Virus record (IMG/VR): IMGVR_UViG_3300024346_000545
Location: 1 to 22,937 of that record
Direction: 5' to 3' (one strand)
From: a virus
Length of the DNA stretch: 22,937 nucleotides
Positions 1 through 8,713 of this stretch are shown piece after piece (within the stretch, counting starts at the first letter, position 1; every line of letters begins with the position of its first letter). Position numbers and translations under genes: made by a program. The notes below the pieces were generated by a model. The model did no database searches. It worked only from the letters and a program-made list of their open reading frames with translations, and was not told where the DNA came from.

Positions 1-43
1 GAAGTGTACATAATTAATTTAATACTATTTATAGAGATTCTCA

Positions 44-1177
44 ATGGCATCTATCGACAAACTAATTTCAAAAATCAATAAAGCGAAGTCTGCTATCAAT
101 TCTTTCAAAGGTATTGCAAGTAAGTTCAGTAGTAAAAACTTTACCTCTGCATTAGATAAACTTGGAGAACGAGCGGAAGAAGCAAAAAGAAGTTTAGAGA
201 AGAGAAGAAGTTCACTAGAACAATCTGTTGCAAGTAATAGGACTAAGAACTTGAGTAAGAGTCCACCACCTCTCGGATATAAGGAATTAAGATATCCCTT
301 AGAAGAAGTGGATAACTACATTACCTTTCAAACTCGTTTAAGAAGAAAGAGAGAGGGAGAGAATGCCGCCAACATTTTTGGAGATACAGGTGTTGAGATT
401 ATGTTGTATGTACCTGATGGGTTAACATCTTCTTCAGAGGTTTCTTATACTGGGAAAAATGTCGGAACAATGGCAAGAGCAATACAAGATATTAGAGAAG
501 AAGAAGGGCTTCCTGATACTTTTAATGAGACTACTGGTCAAATAGGTAAAATATTTGAAAGACGATTACAAGCAATGGGTAATAAACTTACTGCTGGTGT
601 AGGAAATATCAATGACGGTAGAGCAAAAAATCCCATGCAAGAACAAATGTTAGAGGGAGTAACATTCAGAAGTTTTTCATTTGATTATGAGTTCTGGCCT
701 AAAAGTGCTGAAGAAGCAGAGATGGCCAATGATATTATATACACATTCAGAACTGCAATGCTTCCCGATACATTTGGTGGAAAAGATGGTGATGCAGGAG
801 TTGAAAACTACTTTAACTTTCCCAATGTTTTTGATGTAGAGTTTGAAGGCCCTATTCGACAGGTCTTAGATGGGTTCTTACCTATGGTGTGTACTAAATG
901 TGATGTAGACCATTTCAATGGACAAAAGTTTGCAACATTCACTGATGGTCAACCAGTGTCAACTAAGATGACACTTGAATTTTTAGAAATAAAAATACTT
1001 TCACAAGAAAATTATCAACAAATTTCTCCCCGAGGTAATAAGAGTATTACTGGTATGGATAGTTTGAGAGATAACGCAACAAACGATAATGAATTAAGAA
1101 ACCAAGGACTTAGTAATGATGACATTGCTAAGAAAAGGGGTAGAACCCGAACACCTGAAAGTGGAGGGGGTGGATAA
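44..1177 (+). CDS. gp48: Baseplate tail-tube cap protein, T4 gp48-like
   Basis: In T4, gp48 sits on the hub at the top of the baseplate and, with gp54, starts tail-tube polymerisation. This 377-residue product is close to the T4 gp48 length. The best visible match is at residues about 205-225 (TFRSFSFDYEFWPKSAEEAE), which resembles the T4 segment with TFTWDL-like strands followed by PRS and an acidic helix. The C-terminal strand pattern ending in MTLEFLEIKIL also fits. The N-terminal 70 residues are Lys/Ser/Glu-rich and helical, and the extreme C terminus is a glycine tail (ESGGGG). The ATG follows a weak GAGA ribosome site at 34-37. The stop overlaps the gp53 start as TAATG, suggesting translational coupling. 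A gp54 assignment is the main alternative; no separate gp54 is seen in the window. The family is fairly sure, the exact T4 number less so. Confidence 0.75.
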   Translation: MASIDKLISKINKAKSAINSFKGIASKFSSKNFTSALDKLGERAEEAKRSLEKRRSSLEQSVASNRTKNLSKSPPPLGYKELRYPLEEVDNYITFQTRLRRKREGENAANIFGDTGVEIMLYVPDGLTSSSEVSYTGKNVGTMARAIQDIREEEGLPDTFNETTGQIGKIFERRLQAMGNKLTAGVGNINDGRAKNPMQEQMLEGVTFRSFSFDYEFWPKSAEEAEMANDIIYTFRTAMLPDTFGGKDGDAGVENYFNFPNVFDVEFEGPIRQVLDGFLPMVCTKCDVDHFNGQKFATFTDGQPVSTKMTLEFLEIKILSQENYQQISPRGNKSITGMDSLRDNATNDNELRNQGLSNDDIAKKRGRTRTPESGGGG

Positions 1178-1890
1178 TGGCAAATAAATTTTTCACAAAC
1201 TTTCCTGAAATACAATACACATTAAATACAGGAAAAATTATAACAATAAAGGACTTCTTCCGTAAGGGGTCAATTCAACAAGAAGCAGTAAATAACTATA
1301 TTGAATATGAAACTTATGAATTGACAGACGGTGAGAGACCTGATGTTGTTGCTGCAAAGTTGTATGGAGACAGTGACTTGCATTGGACATTCTTTTTGGT
1401 TAATGGTACAGAGAATTATTATGACTGGCATATGGATAGTGAGACTTTCAATTTATATATTGAAGAGAAGTTCCAAGGTCAAAGTCTTGTTGCACCAACT
1501 ATAGCAGATGTCATCTCCTCAACTTCTAAGTTTCTTGTTGGAGAAAAGATTACATCTAATACTGGTAAGACTGGTAATGTACTTGTGGTTGATGGTTCAC
1601 ATAAACAAATTATTGTGAGTGGGGAGTTTTCAACTGGAGACATTGTTACAGGTTCAATAAGTAGTAAATCATTTACAGTCCAATCTACAGTATATCACAA
1701 AGATGATGTATCCTATTATGTCAATGCAGATGGAGTTAGAAAAAACTTTAGTGGAAGTGGATTTGCAGAAGTGTCACATTATGATGAGGAATGGGCATTA
1801 AACGAATCAAAAAGAACCATCAAGGTTATACGACCTTCAAAGATTAGAAGAGTTGTTGCAGAATTTGAGCGTGTAATGTCAGATGAGTAA
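1177..1890 (+). CDS. gp53: Baseplate wedge protein, T4 gp53-like, with an inserted beta module
   Basis: gp53 joins adjacent wedges around the hub in T4. Here the product has 237 residues against 196 in T4. The N-terminal part (YFxNFPxIxY-like opening, then DFFRKG, and LYGDSDLHWTFFLVNG at about residues 62-77) and the end (NESKRTIKVIRPSKIRRVVAEF, about residues 208-229) are the gp53-type core. Residues about 112-170 are an extra glycine/threonine-rich beta segment (FLVGEKIT, then FSTGDIVTG) of the type repeated in gp7, gp8 and the 2202-residue protein of this window; this accounts for most of the extra length. The start codon shares one base with the gp48 stop (TAATG) and has a GGAGG ribosome site at 1162-1166. 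The 3' end overlaps gp27 by 8 bases. Confidence 0.85.
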   Translation: MANKFFTNFPEIQYTLNTGKIITIKDFFRKGSIQQEAVNNYIEYETYELTDGERPDVVAAKLYGDSDLHWTFFLVNGTENYYDWHMDSETFNLYIEEKFQGQSLVAPTIADVISSTSKFLVGEKITSNTGKTGNVLVVDGSHKQIIVSGEFSTGDIVTGSISSKSFTVQSTVYHKDDVSYYVNADGVRKNFSGSGFAEVSHYDEEWALNESKRTIKVIRPSKIRRVVAEFERVMSDE

Positions 1891-3349
1891 TTATAAAGCA
1901 GGTGAATTTCTATTAGAGTCCTGTACAATCATAAACTCTGAAAAGGACACAATAGATTTTAGTGCAGATGTAGTTTCGGGGTTTAGATTATATGAATCTA
2001 TATTCAAGAAGTTTGTTACAGGAGACATACATCTATTAGACGGTCTTAATATTTTAAAGAACTATAAATTCACTGGTCAAGAAAGTTTAACAATTCGTAT
2101 GAAACAAAAAGAAGGTATGTCAGATGTATCTTCAAAAGAATTTTCTATAGAAAAAACTTTCAGAATCTATAAAGCAGTCAATGTACACACCCATAAACAA
2201 AGTAGTCAAACATACATGTTAAATTTTTGTGACCCTAGAATGTTTCCTGCTGAAACCACAAGAATTAACGAAGTACTAAGAGGTTCTTATACCAATATGT
2301 TGTATAAGATTTGTCAAGACCCAAAAGGTATAAACATTAAACCTAGTGAAATAGATGCATGGGAAGAAACTTCACCCGATAGTTTACAATTCGTTTCACC
2401 CAATTGGAGTGCTAATCGATTAATAAACTATATTGTAAGTGAAGCAGACATTGGTGGTACTTCTTCTTCATGGAAGAATGGTATGTTCTTCTTTCAGACT
2501 TTGAATGGTGGATTTAGATTTTCAAGTATTGACACTATGTTAAGTATGGAGTTCCCATTAGTGTTTTCATATAAACCAAGGAATGCAGATACGACTACTA
2601 ATGAAAAAGACATCAATGACTTTGATGGATTGAATACCCAAATTATGCATGTCCATAAACCTCAACAGTTTGATACACTTAAAGGAACTGGTGCAGGTGC
2701 TTACGCATCCTCTATGAGAGTCTATGATGCTGTAAGGAAATTAGAATCTGATATGGTCTATGACATTGAAGAAACCTTTCAACGGGGAGAACACCTTTCG
2801 GGGTTTCCTATAATTAGAACAGAAAGTGAATTGAATCCATATGAAGAAGTTGTAAGAACTGCTGATGTTATTTTAGATGATACGAATCCACCCCAATCTA
2901 AAGACTTCACTGTTGACCTTGCCCCAAATAAAGCATTTGAAGGAGTTGTATTAAATGCACATACTTCTAATCATGAATTTGACAATGCAAAAGATATATC
3001 AGAAGACAGTACATTCTTAGGTAATAATATAATAGATAATTCACCACTAGAAAGAATTGGGTTACTTCAAATACTAGAACAAAATAGAATTGTAGTTACA
3101 ATACCACTAAGGACTGATTTGACTACTGGTCAAATTATAAAATTAGCAATACCCGAACCTGAATCACAACATGACGGTGCAGTAGTCAAAGATGTAGTTA
3201 ATGATAATAGATATCTAATTGTAAATTTAACCATAGAGGCAGATGCAGTTAAATATAGAGGTGTATGTCATTTAGAGTGTGTTAAAGAAAGTTATGCAAA
3301 AGATATTAGAACTGCAGTTCAAACTAAGTCAAGTCCGAAGGTGATATAA
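1883..3349 (+). CDS. gp27: Baseplate central hub protein, T4 gp27-like
   Basis: gp27 forms the trimeric ring of the central hub, adapting the sixfold tube to the threefold gp5 spike. The product has 488 residues, about 100 more than T4 gp27. The N-terminal region (FLLESCTIINSEKDTIDFSA, then a strand-rich stretch with RLYESIFKKFVTGDIHLLDG) is the tail-tube-like barrel pattern of hub proteins. The middle has the typical PNWSANRLINYIVSEA helix (about residues 172-187), the segment that leads into the inserted domain of gp27/gpD-type hubs. The C terminus ends in strands (RYLIVNLTIEADAVKYRGVCHLECV) and a short charged tail. Its place directly before gp5, with which it shares the bases TAATG, supports the call. 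Start: ATG overlapping the gp53 end by 8 bases; no strong ribosome site, so coupling is likely. Confidence 0.8.
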   Translation: MSNYKAGEFLLESCTIINSEKDTIDFSADVVSGFRLYESIFKKFVTGDIHLLDGLNILKNYKFTGQESLTIRMKQKEGMSDVSSKEFSIEKTFRIYKAVNVHTHKQSSQTYMLNFCDPRMFPAETTRINEVLRGSYTNMLYKICQDPKGINIKPSEIDAWEETSPDSLQFVSPNWSANRLINYIVSEADIGGTSSSWKNGMFFFQTLNGGFRFSSIDTMLSMEFPLVFSYKPRNADTTTNEKDINDFDGLNTQIMHVHKPQQFDTLKGTGAGAYASSMRVYDAVRKLESDMVYDIEETFQRGEHLSGFPIIRTESELNPYEEVVRTADVILDDTNPPQSKDFTVDLAPNKAFEGVVLNAHTSNHEFDNAKDISEDSTFLGNNIIDNSPLERIGLLQILEQNRIVVTIPLRTDLTTGQIIKLAIPEPESQHDGAVVKDVVNDNRYLIVNLTIEADAVKYRGVCHLECVKESYAKDIRTAVQTKSSPKVI

Positions 3350-4494
3350 TGAAAACATTTTATGGTATAGTTGAAGATAGACAAGACCCTCTTAAGATAG
3401 GTAGAGTAAGAGTTCGTTGTCATGGTATCCACACTGCAAACAAACAAAAGATTTCTACACCCGACCTTCCATGGGCCCAAGTGTTACTACCGACTACCTC
3501 TGCAGGGTTATCAGGTTTTGGAACACAACACGGACTTGTGGAAGGGAGTACGGTATTTGGGTTCTTCAGAGATGGGGATGCATGTCAGTTACCAGTCATT
3601 ATAGGTTCTGCTGCAGGTATACCACAAGTGGGATTTAAAGAAGGGGTTGATAAAAAACTTGTATCTAGAAAGATTACTGATGGATTTAATGACCCAAGAA
3701 AGTTGACTGGAACAGTAAAGGACAAGGATGGTAAAGATACATCATCATACAGTGGAACACCTGATGGTGCAAACCCAGAGCATGCACCCACAAGAGGTTT
3801 TGGTTTAGAACATGCATTAGATACTGCTCCAATCAAACCTGAAAAATTGGACATAACTTATTTAGGAAAAGGTTCAACATATACAAACCCAACTCTAACA
3901 GAAGACAGTCTACCAAGATATCCATTGTACATGGAAGAGTCAGACCTATCTAAGTTTGCAAGAGGGGATGAGAAAGATGGTGAAAATAACTATGCACATA
4001 GAAGTGTTAATGGTCAAGTTGCAGGTCAAGGGGTTGCTGCATTTGTAGAAGCAATCAATAAGACCGACCCAAGACTTTCAGGATTCCCATCCTCAAGAGC
4101 AAACCCAGTTTACCCATACAATAAAGTTACAGAAACCGAGTCGGGTCATATGATTGAATTAGATGACACACCTAAATTTGAACGAATCGCAGTTGAACAT
4201 AGGACTGGAACTTTCCACGAGATTCATCCCAATGGTTCTCAAATGACTAGAATTGTCAACGATAGATACACTGTAGTGTGTGCAAATGATGAAGTGTATA
4301 TTGGTGGCAATGTAACCGTGAACATTAATGGTAATGCAGATATCAAGACATATGGTGATGTTAAATTGAAAGGTTATGGTAAAGGTGAAATTGATGTCAC
4401 GGGAACAATGGATATTAAGTCAGGTGATAACATGACACTCCAATCTGCAAAAGTATTGTTCCTAAAAGGTCAAGTAATACAAGAAGGTTCATAG
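3349..4494 (+). CDS. gp5: Baseplate hub/cell-puncturing spike, T4 gp5-like, no lysozyme domain
   Basis: gp5 is the trimeric needle under the baseplate. Residues 1 to about 95 form the OB-fold domain: GIVEDRQDPLKIGRVRVRCH at the start, then DLPWAQVLLP and GLVEGSTVFGFFRDGDACQL followed by PVIIG, the standard phage spike/VgrG arrangement. Residues about 319-377 are short alternating strands with Gly and Val (GNVTVNINGNADIKTYGDVK and following), matching the triple-stranded beta-helix. T4 gp5 has 575 residues with a lysozyme domain between these parts. This protein has 381, and the middle (about 100-300) is a polar linker with no visible muramidase core, so it is probably a non-enzymatic spike. 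An AAGGTGA ribosome site lies at 3338-3344. The stop TAG overlaps the next GTG by one base. Confidence 0.88.
   Translation: MKTFYGIVEDRQDPLKIGRVRVRCHGIHTANKQKISTPDLPWAQVLLPTTSAGLSGFGTQHGLVEGSTVFGFFRDGDACQLPVIIGSAAGIPQVGFKEGVDKKLVSRKITDGFNDPRKLTGTVKDKDGKDTSSYSGTPDGANPEHAPTRGFGLEHALDTAPIKPEKLDITYLGKGSTYTNPTLTEDSLPRYPLYMEESDLSKFARGDEKDGENNYAHRSVNGQVAGQGVAAFVEAINKTDPRLSGFPSSRANPVYPYNKVTETESGHMIELDDTPKFERIAVEHRTGTFHEIHPNGSQMTRIVNDRYTVVCANDEVYIGGNVTVNINGNADIKTYGDVKLKGYGKGEIDVTGTMDIKSGDNMTLQSAKVLFLKGQVIQEGS
4482..4487 (+). promoter_or_regulatory. Ribosome binding site supporting the GTG start at 4494
   Basis: AGAAGG lies 6 bases before a GTG at 4494 that shares its G with the gp5 stop codon (TAGTG). 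This spacing, and the lack of a nearby in-frame ATG, is why the GTG is taken as the start of the 608-residue protein. Confidence 0.65.
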
Positions 4495-6320
4495 TGACCA
4501 CAAAGAATGTAGCAGAAACTTCAGAAGATTTAAAGATTGATTTACCTCTTTCATTTCCGTGTCCAACAGATGATATCTTTAGTATACCCAAAGTAGAAGA
4601 TTTACTAAAACCTCTTTTAGAAATTGCACAACTTCCCGATAAACTAGATGCAAAGATTGCTCTATTGAAAAAGGAGAAAGAAGAGGAGTTAGTAGAACTC
4701 AATAAAAAATTACAGAACCCCGACTTAACAGATGAGGAACGGAATGCAATCTTAACGGAGATAGAAGTTGCAGAAGATTATATCGATAGGGTTCTATTAG
4801 GAGAACTCTTTGAAGAGTTTAACGAAATCAAAGAAGATATCAGTAAGTTCTTTGATAACATGCAAAGTATTCTAAGTCCGTTTTGGAAAAAGAGAGAAGG
4901 GACAGAGAAACGCAATCTACAAAAAGAACTTGAAGATGCACTAACGGAGGTATTTTCAGAATTTGCATTATTCATTCCAATTAAAATTTCAGAGTTGATA
5001 CAAAAACTTGTACCACTTAGTTTGACCATCAACATTCTAGGTCTTGAGATAGACATCATTAAGATAGTCATCGCTCCTGATTATAGAACAGAGATACAAG
5101 ACCAAATCGGTGGAAAGAATTTTGTAACTCAAATTATATCTAAAAGAAAAGAACTTGCAAAAATTAACGAAAGGTTAACTGAAGAAATATTTGTTTTAAG
5201 TGCAGAAGAGATTGATAAGTTAGAAAAGGAAAAGGAACAACTAGAAAAAGATATACTTACACTTGAAGAGAAGAGAACGAAACTCATTGATACATTCTTT
5301 AATTTAGTTCCTGAAGCACAAAGAAAATTTGATGGAGAAATATCAGAACTCAATAATGATGCAAGAGCAAAACTTATTTGGGACTATATCAAAAAGGAGA
5401 TGAAGGAATGGGTTTTAAATGCACACGTAAAAGCATTTGAAAAACTCATTGACTTGTTCAAAGAGATATGGGATGCATTAGGATTACCGAAACTACCCTT
5501 CTCACAAATTGCAGAACTTCTTACTATGGATATATCTGCACTTATAGAAACCCTTGTATCAGAACTAAAGAGAAGATTTCAAACTACTGCTAGTGAACTT
5601 AGAGGGAAAATTAAAAAGATTGATAAGAAGTTGGAAACTGAAACCGACCCTGCGACAATCGAAAAACTAAACGAAGAGAAGAGAGAACTAGAACAAAAAC
5701 TTACAGACGAGAAAGGAAAATATCTAAGAGCATTGGAAGACCATGTACTTGGATTTGTGATACCAATTATAGGAATGACTGTTGAAGAGATAATCGGTGG
5801 AGTGAATATATCTACTACTATTAGTTCAGAAGAAAGACTTGCAAAGTTCCAAGCAGCACTAGAAGACTTCAAACAGAACTGGATGCAGAAACTTCTTTTT
5901 GGGTGGGTCAAGTTGGTTGAAAAGTTTTTTGCGGCAATAGGATTAGGTGCAATCATTGATTTGTTACTCTTAACTATGTGTGACTTCTTAAAACTTATTG
6001 GAAACCCATTTGCAGTTATGATTGCTATACCTAATCTAGATGGTATATTAGAATCAACCACATACAAACCTAAAGTTCGTGTCAATACTAGTAATAGAAG
6101 TAGAGTGGAGGGAGTAGCATCTTTCGATTCAGATGGTGAAACTAGTCAGTTTGCAGTACCAAGTGGAAGTGGAGACATCAAAGTCTTTGTGAATGGAGTA
6201 GAACAATCAGGTTCAAGTGTAACTATAACAAGTAGTACGGTGAACGGCGTAACAAGTAGTACGGCAACATTTGAAGAAAACCCTAATGAATTTGACTTAG
6301 TCTCAATAATAAAAGTCTAA
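4494..6320 (+). CDS. Large helical coiled-coil structural protein; candidate gp29-type hub/tape-measure protein
   Basis: I do not recognise this 608-residue protein by sequence. It is almost entirely helical up to about residue 520. Charged coiled-coil stretches lie at about 48-119, 225-264 (KLEKEKEQLEKDILTLEEKR) and 367-419. Strongly hydrophobic stretches lie near 420-435 (VLGFVIPIIGMTVEEIIGG) and 480-515 (IIDLLLLTMCDFLKLIG), the second long enough to span a membrane. The last 80 residues switch to a small beta domain (DIKVFVNGVEQ) that resembles segments of gp7 and of the 394-residue fibre-like protein downstream. It sits immediately after gp5, coupled by TAGTG, and before gp25. Length, helicity, hydrophobic segments and position would suit the T4 gp29 role (590 residues; hub protein that sets tail length), since no other gp29 candidate is in the window. 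This role is inference. Confidence 0.55.
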   Translation: MTTKNVAETSEDLKIDLPLSFPCPTDDIFSIPKVEDLLKPLLEIAQLPDKLDAKIALLKKEKEEELVELNKKLQNPDLTDEERNAILTEIEVAEDYIDRVLLGELFEEFNEIKEDISKFFDNMQSILSPFWKKREGTEKRNLQKELEDALTEVFSEFALFIPIKISELIQKLVPLSLTINILGLEIDIIKIVIAPDYRTEIQDQIGGKNFVTQIISKRKELAKINERLTEEIFVLSAEEIDKLEKEKEQLEKDILTLEEKRTKLIDTFFNLVPEAQRKFDGEISELNNDARAKLIWDYIKKEMKEWVLNAHVKAFEKLIDLFKEIWDALGLPKLPFSQIAELLTMDISALIETLVSELKRRFQTTASELRGKIKKIDKKLETETDPATIEKLNEEKRELEQKLTDEKGKYLRALEDHVLGFVIPIIGMTVEEIIGGVNISTTISSEERLAKFQAALEDFKQNWMQKLLFGWVKLVEKFFAAIGLGAIIDLLLLTMCDFLKLIGNPFAVMIAIPNLDGILESTTYKPKVRVNTSNRSRVEGVASFDSDGETSQFAVPSGSGDIKVFVNGVEQSGSSVTITSSTVNGVTSSTATFEENPNEFDLVSIIKV

Positions 6321-6325
6321 CAGTG

Positions 6326-6333
6326 CATAAATA
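6326..6333 (+). promoter_or_regulatory. Weak T4-late-promoter-like box before gp25
   Basis: CATAAATA differs from the T4 late consensus TATAAATA at the first base. It lies in the 18-base gap between the 608-residue gene and gp25. The gp25 ATG is only 5 bases downstream, so a transcript from it would have almost no leader. It may be chance in AT-rich DNA. Confidence 0.2.
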
Positions 6334-6338
6334 GAAGT

Positions 6339-6758
6339 ATGGCAATAGATATAGTAAACAATGCAAAAGTAGTTGCAACGAAAGAAGGGTATAGAGACTT
6401 AGATTTACTTTTCAAACCACATCCTATAACTGGAGATGTCACAACTAGAAGTGATGTCGAAGCAGTTAAGAGGTCAGTTAAAAACATTGTATTAACCAAT
6501 CATTATGAAAGACCATTCAAGCCAGGGTTTGGTGGTTCTGTTAGAGACTTACTATTTGAATTGAATACAGATAGAAAAATTAGAAAGATGCAAGAAAGGA
6601 TTTCAAAAACTATAACAGATTTTGAACCTAGAGTGGATAAAGTAACTACTCGTATTTCTAACAGTGATTCAAATGAGGTTAACTTAGAGATTTTTTATAA
6701 TATTAGAAACGTAAACAGACAGCAAGATGTACAGTTTAAAATAACAAGGGCAAGATAA
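6339..6758 (+). CDS. gp25: Baseplate wedge protein, T4 gp25-like
   Basis: gp25 is a small, highly conserved wedge component at the base of the sheath, related to the GPW/gp25 family; it contacts gp6, gp53 and the first sheath ring. The 139-residue product matches T4 gp25 (132 residues) in size. The diagnostic pattern is clear: DVEAVKRSVKNIVLTNHYER, then PFKPGFGGSVRDLLFE (about residues 62-77), then a helix ending in DFEPRVDKVTTRI. No good ribosome site precedes the ATG: AGAAG ends only one base before it. The gene may depend on readthrough or initiate poorly. The stop overlaps the gp6 start (TAATG), the usual 25-6 pairing of T4-like phages. Confidence 0.93.
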   Translation: MAIDIVNNAKVVATKEGYRDLDLLFKPHPITGDVTTRSDVEAVKRSVKNIVLTNHYERPFKPGFGGSVRDLLFELNTDRKIRKMQERISKTITDFEPRVDKVTTRISNSDSNEVNLEIFYNIRNVNRQQDVQFKITRAR

Positions 6759-8629
6759 TGGCGATTAAGAGTTCACAAATAAACATCACCGATTTAGATT
6801 TTGAAAATATAGCAGATAGTCTTAAATCATACTTACAAGGACAAGATAGATTAAAGGACTATGACTTTGAAGGGTCAACTATGTCAGTCTTAATCGACCT
6901 TCTTGCGTACTCGTCACATATTGGTGCAGTAAACACAAACATTGCAGGTAGTGAGTTGTTCTTAGACTCAGCACAAATTAGAAAGAATGTAGTGTCTCGT
7001 GCAAAAGATTTGGGATTTGTTCCTGCATCTGAAAAAGCATCAAGTGCAGTTGTAGATATATCTCTTAAAAATGTTAGAAATGCAGATGGAACTTACCCGA
7101 CAGTTAGTGAAATGGCAATGACAAGAGGAACTAGACTCTCAACAGTATTTGATGGTTTAACATATGAGTTCGTAGTTCCTTCAACAATTAACCCAACTCA
7201 AAATGGAACGACATACCTTTACTCTAGTGTTCCTATTGTTCAAGGTACTTACACTACAGACCAATTTGTATTTGACAATCAAGTTGCAAACCCTAAGTTT
7301 GTTTTATCTAATGAAAGAGTAGATAGAACAAGACTTGATATTTCTGTTAACTCTGCTGGAGTTTCAGATACATATACACTTTCAACAGATGTATCAAATA
7401 TCACAACAACTTCTAAAGTGTATTATGCACAAGAAAATGAAGATGGGTTCGTTGAACTTTATTTTGGTGACGGAGTATTAGGTAAAGAACTATTAGATGG
7501 TGATGTTATTACTGTTACTTATATCATAGTTGATGATATTCATTGTGATGGTTCGAGAACATTCACATTAGAAAGTTCTGTCAATAGTTATACCGACTCT
7601 ACTATCACGACTACTGAAGTTTCTACAGGTGGTGCAGAGAAAGAAAGTATAGAGTCAATCAAATTTAAAGCATCCAAGTTCTACACTTCACAAAATCGTT
7701 TAGTCACATTGAATGACTATAAGGCAAAGGTATCAGAGTATTATCCAAATGCAGATGCAGTTGCAGTATGGGGTGGTGAAGACAACACTCCACCCGAATA
7801 TGGAAAGGTGTTCCTTGCAATCAAACCTCTAAACTCTGATTACTTATCAGATACAGAAAAGACTGCAATCAAAGGTAAATTGAACTCTCTAAATATGTTA
7901 ACAGTAAGACCAGTTATTGTAGATGCAGAAATCGTTAAGGTTCTTATCTCAACAACATTCAAGTATAACGATAGAGCAACAATCTTATCAGAAGGAGAGT
8001 TGAAATCATTAGTGGAACTAACTATAAACAATTTCGATAAGGAAAACCTAACTAACTTTGATTCAGTGTTTAGACATTCAAATCTAATTAAGAAGATTGA
8101 TGATGCAGAGGGGTCTATTCTTTCTAACACAACAAACATAAGATTGAAGAAGAGTATGCCGACAAAGACTTCACAACTAATAGGTTATACTCTAGCAACT
8201 GGAAATGGATTGTATAATCCAACAGACGGATATAACAAAGTGAATGGTGGTATAACAACTTCGACTGGGTTCTATGCTCAGGGAGATGCAACCAACATTC
8301 AATACTTTGATGATGATGGGTCAGGAAACTTGAGAAGATTCTACCTATCGGGAGCAACAAGAATTTATACGGATAATTTTGCTGGAACAGTGGATTATTC
8401 TACAGGACTTTTATCAGTCAATGCCATCAACATAACTTCAACAGTGAATGTAGATAGTACGATTGATTTCACCTTAATACCGAGCAGTAATGATGTTGTT
8501 GCGACAAGAGGAATCTTAATTGATATCTCTAGTTCTGATATATCGGTTAAGGCGGAGATAGACACCATAGCAAGTGGTGAGAGTAGTGCAGGTGTTGGAT
8601 ATTCTCCAACATCTACATCAACATATTAA
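6758..8629 (+). CDS. gp6: Baseplate wedge protein, T4 gp6-like
   Basis: gp6 dimers form the continuous ring of the T4 baseplate and drive its dome-to-star change; the core is shared with the gpJ family of contractile tails. The product has 623 residues against 660 in T4. The N-terminal signature at about residues 24-52 (SLKSYLQGQDRLKDYDFEGS followed by a DLLAYSSH stretch) matches the T4 pattern with DYDFEGS and DLLAYN almost position by position. It is followed by IRKNVVSRAKDLGFVPAS, as in the family. YFGDGVLGKEL (about residues 235-245) matches the T4 FYFGEGEI segment, and RLVTLNDYKAKVSEYYPNAD (about 313-332) the conserved gpJ-type helix. The C-terminal about 150 residues are Ser/Thr-rich strands. 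The start overlaps the gp25 stop as TAATG, with AAGGG at 6746-6750. Confidence 0.93.
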   Translation: MAIKSSQINITDLDFENIADSLKSYLQGQDRLKDYDFEGSTMSVLIDLLAYSSHIGAVNTNIAGSELFLDSAQIRKNVVSRAKDLGFVPASEKASSAVVDISLKNVRNADGTYPTVSEMAMTRGTRLSTVFDGLTYEFVVPSTINPTQNGTTYLYSSVPIVQGTYTTDQFVFDNQVANPKFVLSNERVDRTRLDISVNSAGVSDTYTLSTDVSNITTTSKVYYAQENEDGFVELYFGDGVLGKELLDGDVITVTYIIVDDIHCDGSRTFTLESSVNSYTDSTITTTEVSTGGAEKESIESIKFKASKFYTSQNRLVTLNDYKAKVSEYYPNADAVAVWGGEDNTPPEYGKVFLAIKPLNSDYLSDTEKTAIKGKLNSLNMLTVRPVIVDAEIVKVLISTTFKYNDRATILSEGELKSLVELTINNFDKENLTNFDSVFRHSNLIKKIDDAEGSILSNTTNIRLKKSMPTKTSQLIGYTLATGNGLYNPTDGYNKVNGGITTSTGFYAQGDATNIQYFDDDGSGNLRRFYLSGATRIYTDNFAGTVDYSTGLLSVNAINITSTVNVDSTIDFTLIPSSNDVVATRGILIDISSSDISVKAEIDTIASGESSAGVGYSPTSTSTY

Positions 8630-8713
8630 TTTATGGATAACGTGGTCTAAGATGGTAGGTTCCATGCTTAGAGTAGCATCCCATTAATTTGGTTTTTATA
8701 GGAGTAAACTAAA
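8630..8713 (+). other. Intergenic leader with a small stem-loop and a strong ribosome site
   Basis: This 84-base gap is one of the longest in the window. It contains a perfect 5-base inverted repeat, ATGCT (8664-8668) and AGCAT (8675-8679), with a 6-base loop. ATGG/CCAT pairs nearby could give alternative folds. A T-rich run (8688-8698) and AGGAG at 8700-8704, 9 bases before the next ATG, follow. The hairpin is too weak and too far from the T run to call a terminator. No TATAAATA box is present. Confidence 0.35.

Noticed and set aside
26-33. TATTTATA, which reads TATAAATA on the minus strand
   Set aside because: It would drive leftward transcription away from a wholly rightward gene block; without the upstream sequence there is no support for a function.
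8664-8679. ATGCT/AGCAT hairpin in the gp6 to 8714 gap as a terminator
   Set aside because: Only five base pairs, moderate G+C, and the T run starts about 9 bases after the stem; it does not fit an intrinsic terminator.
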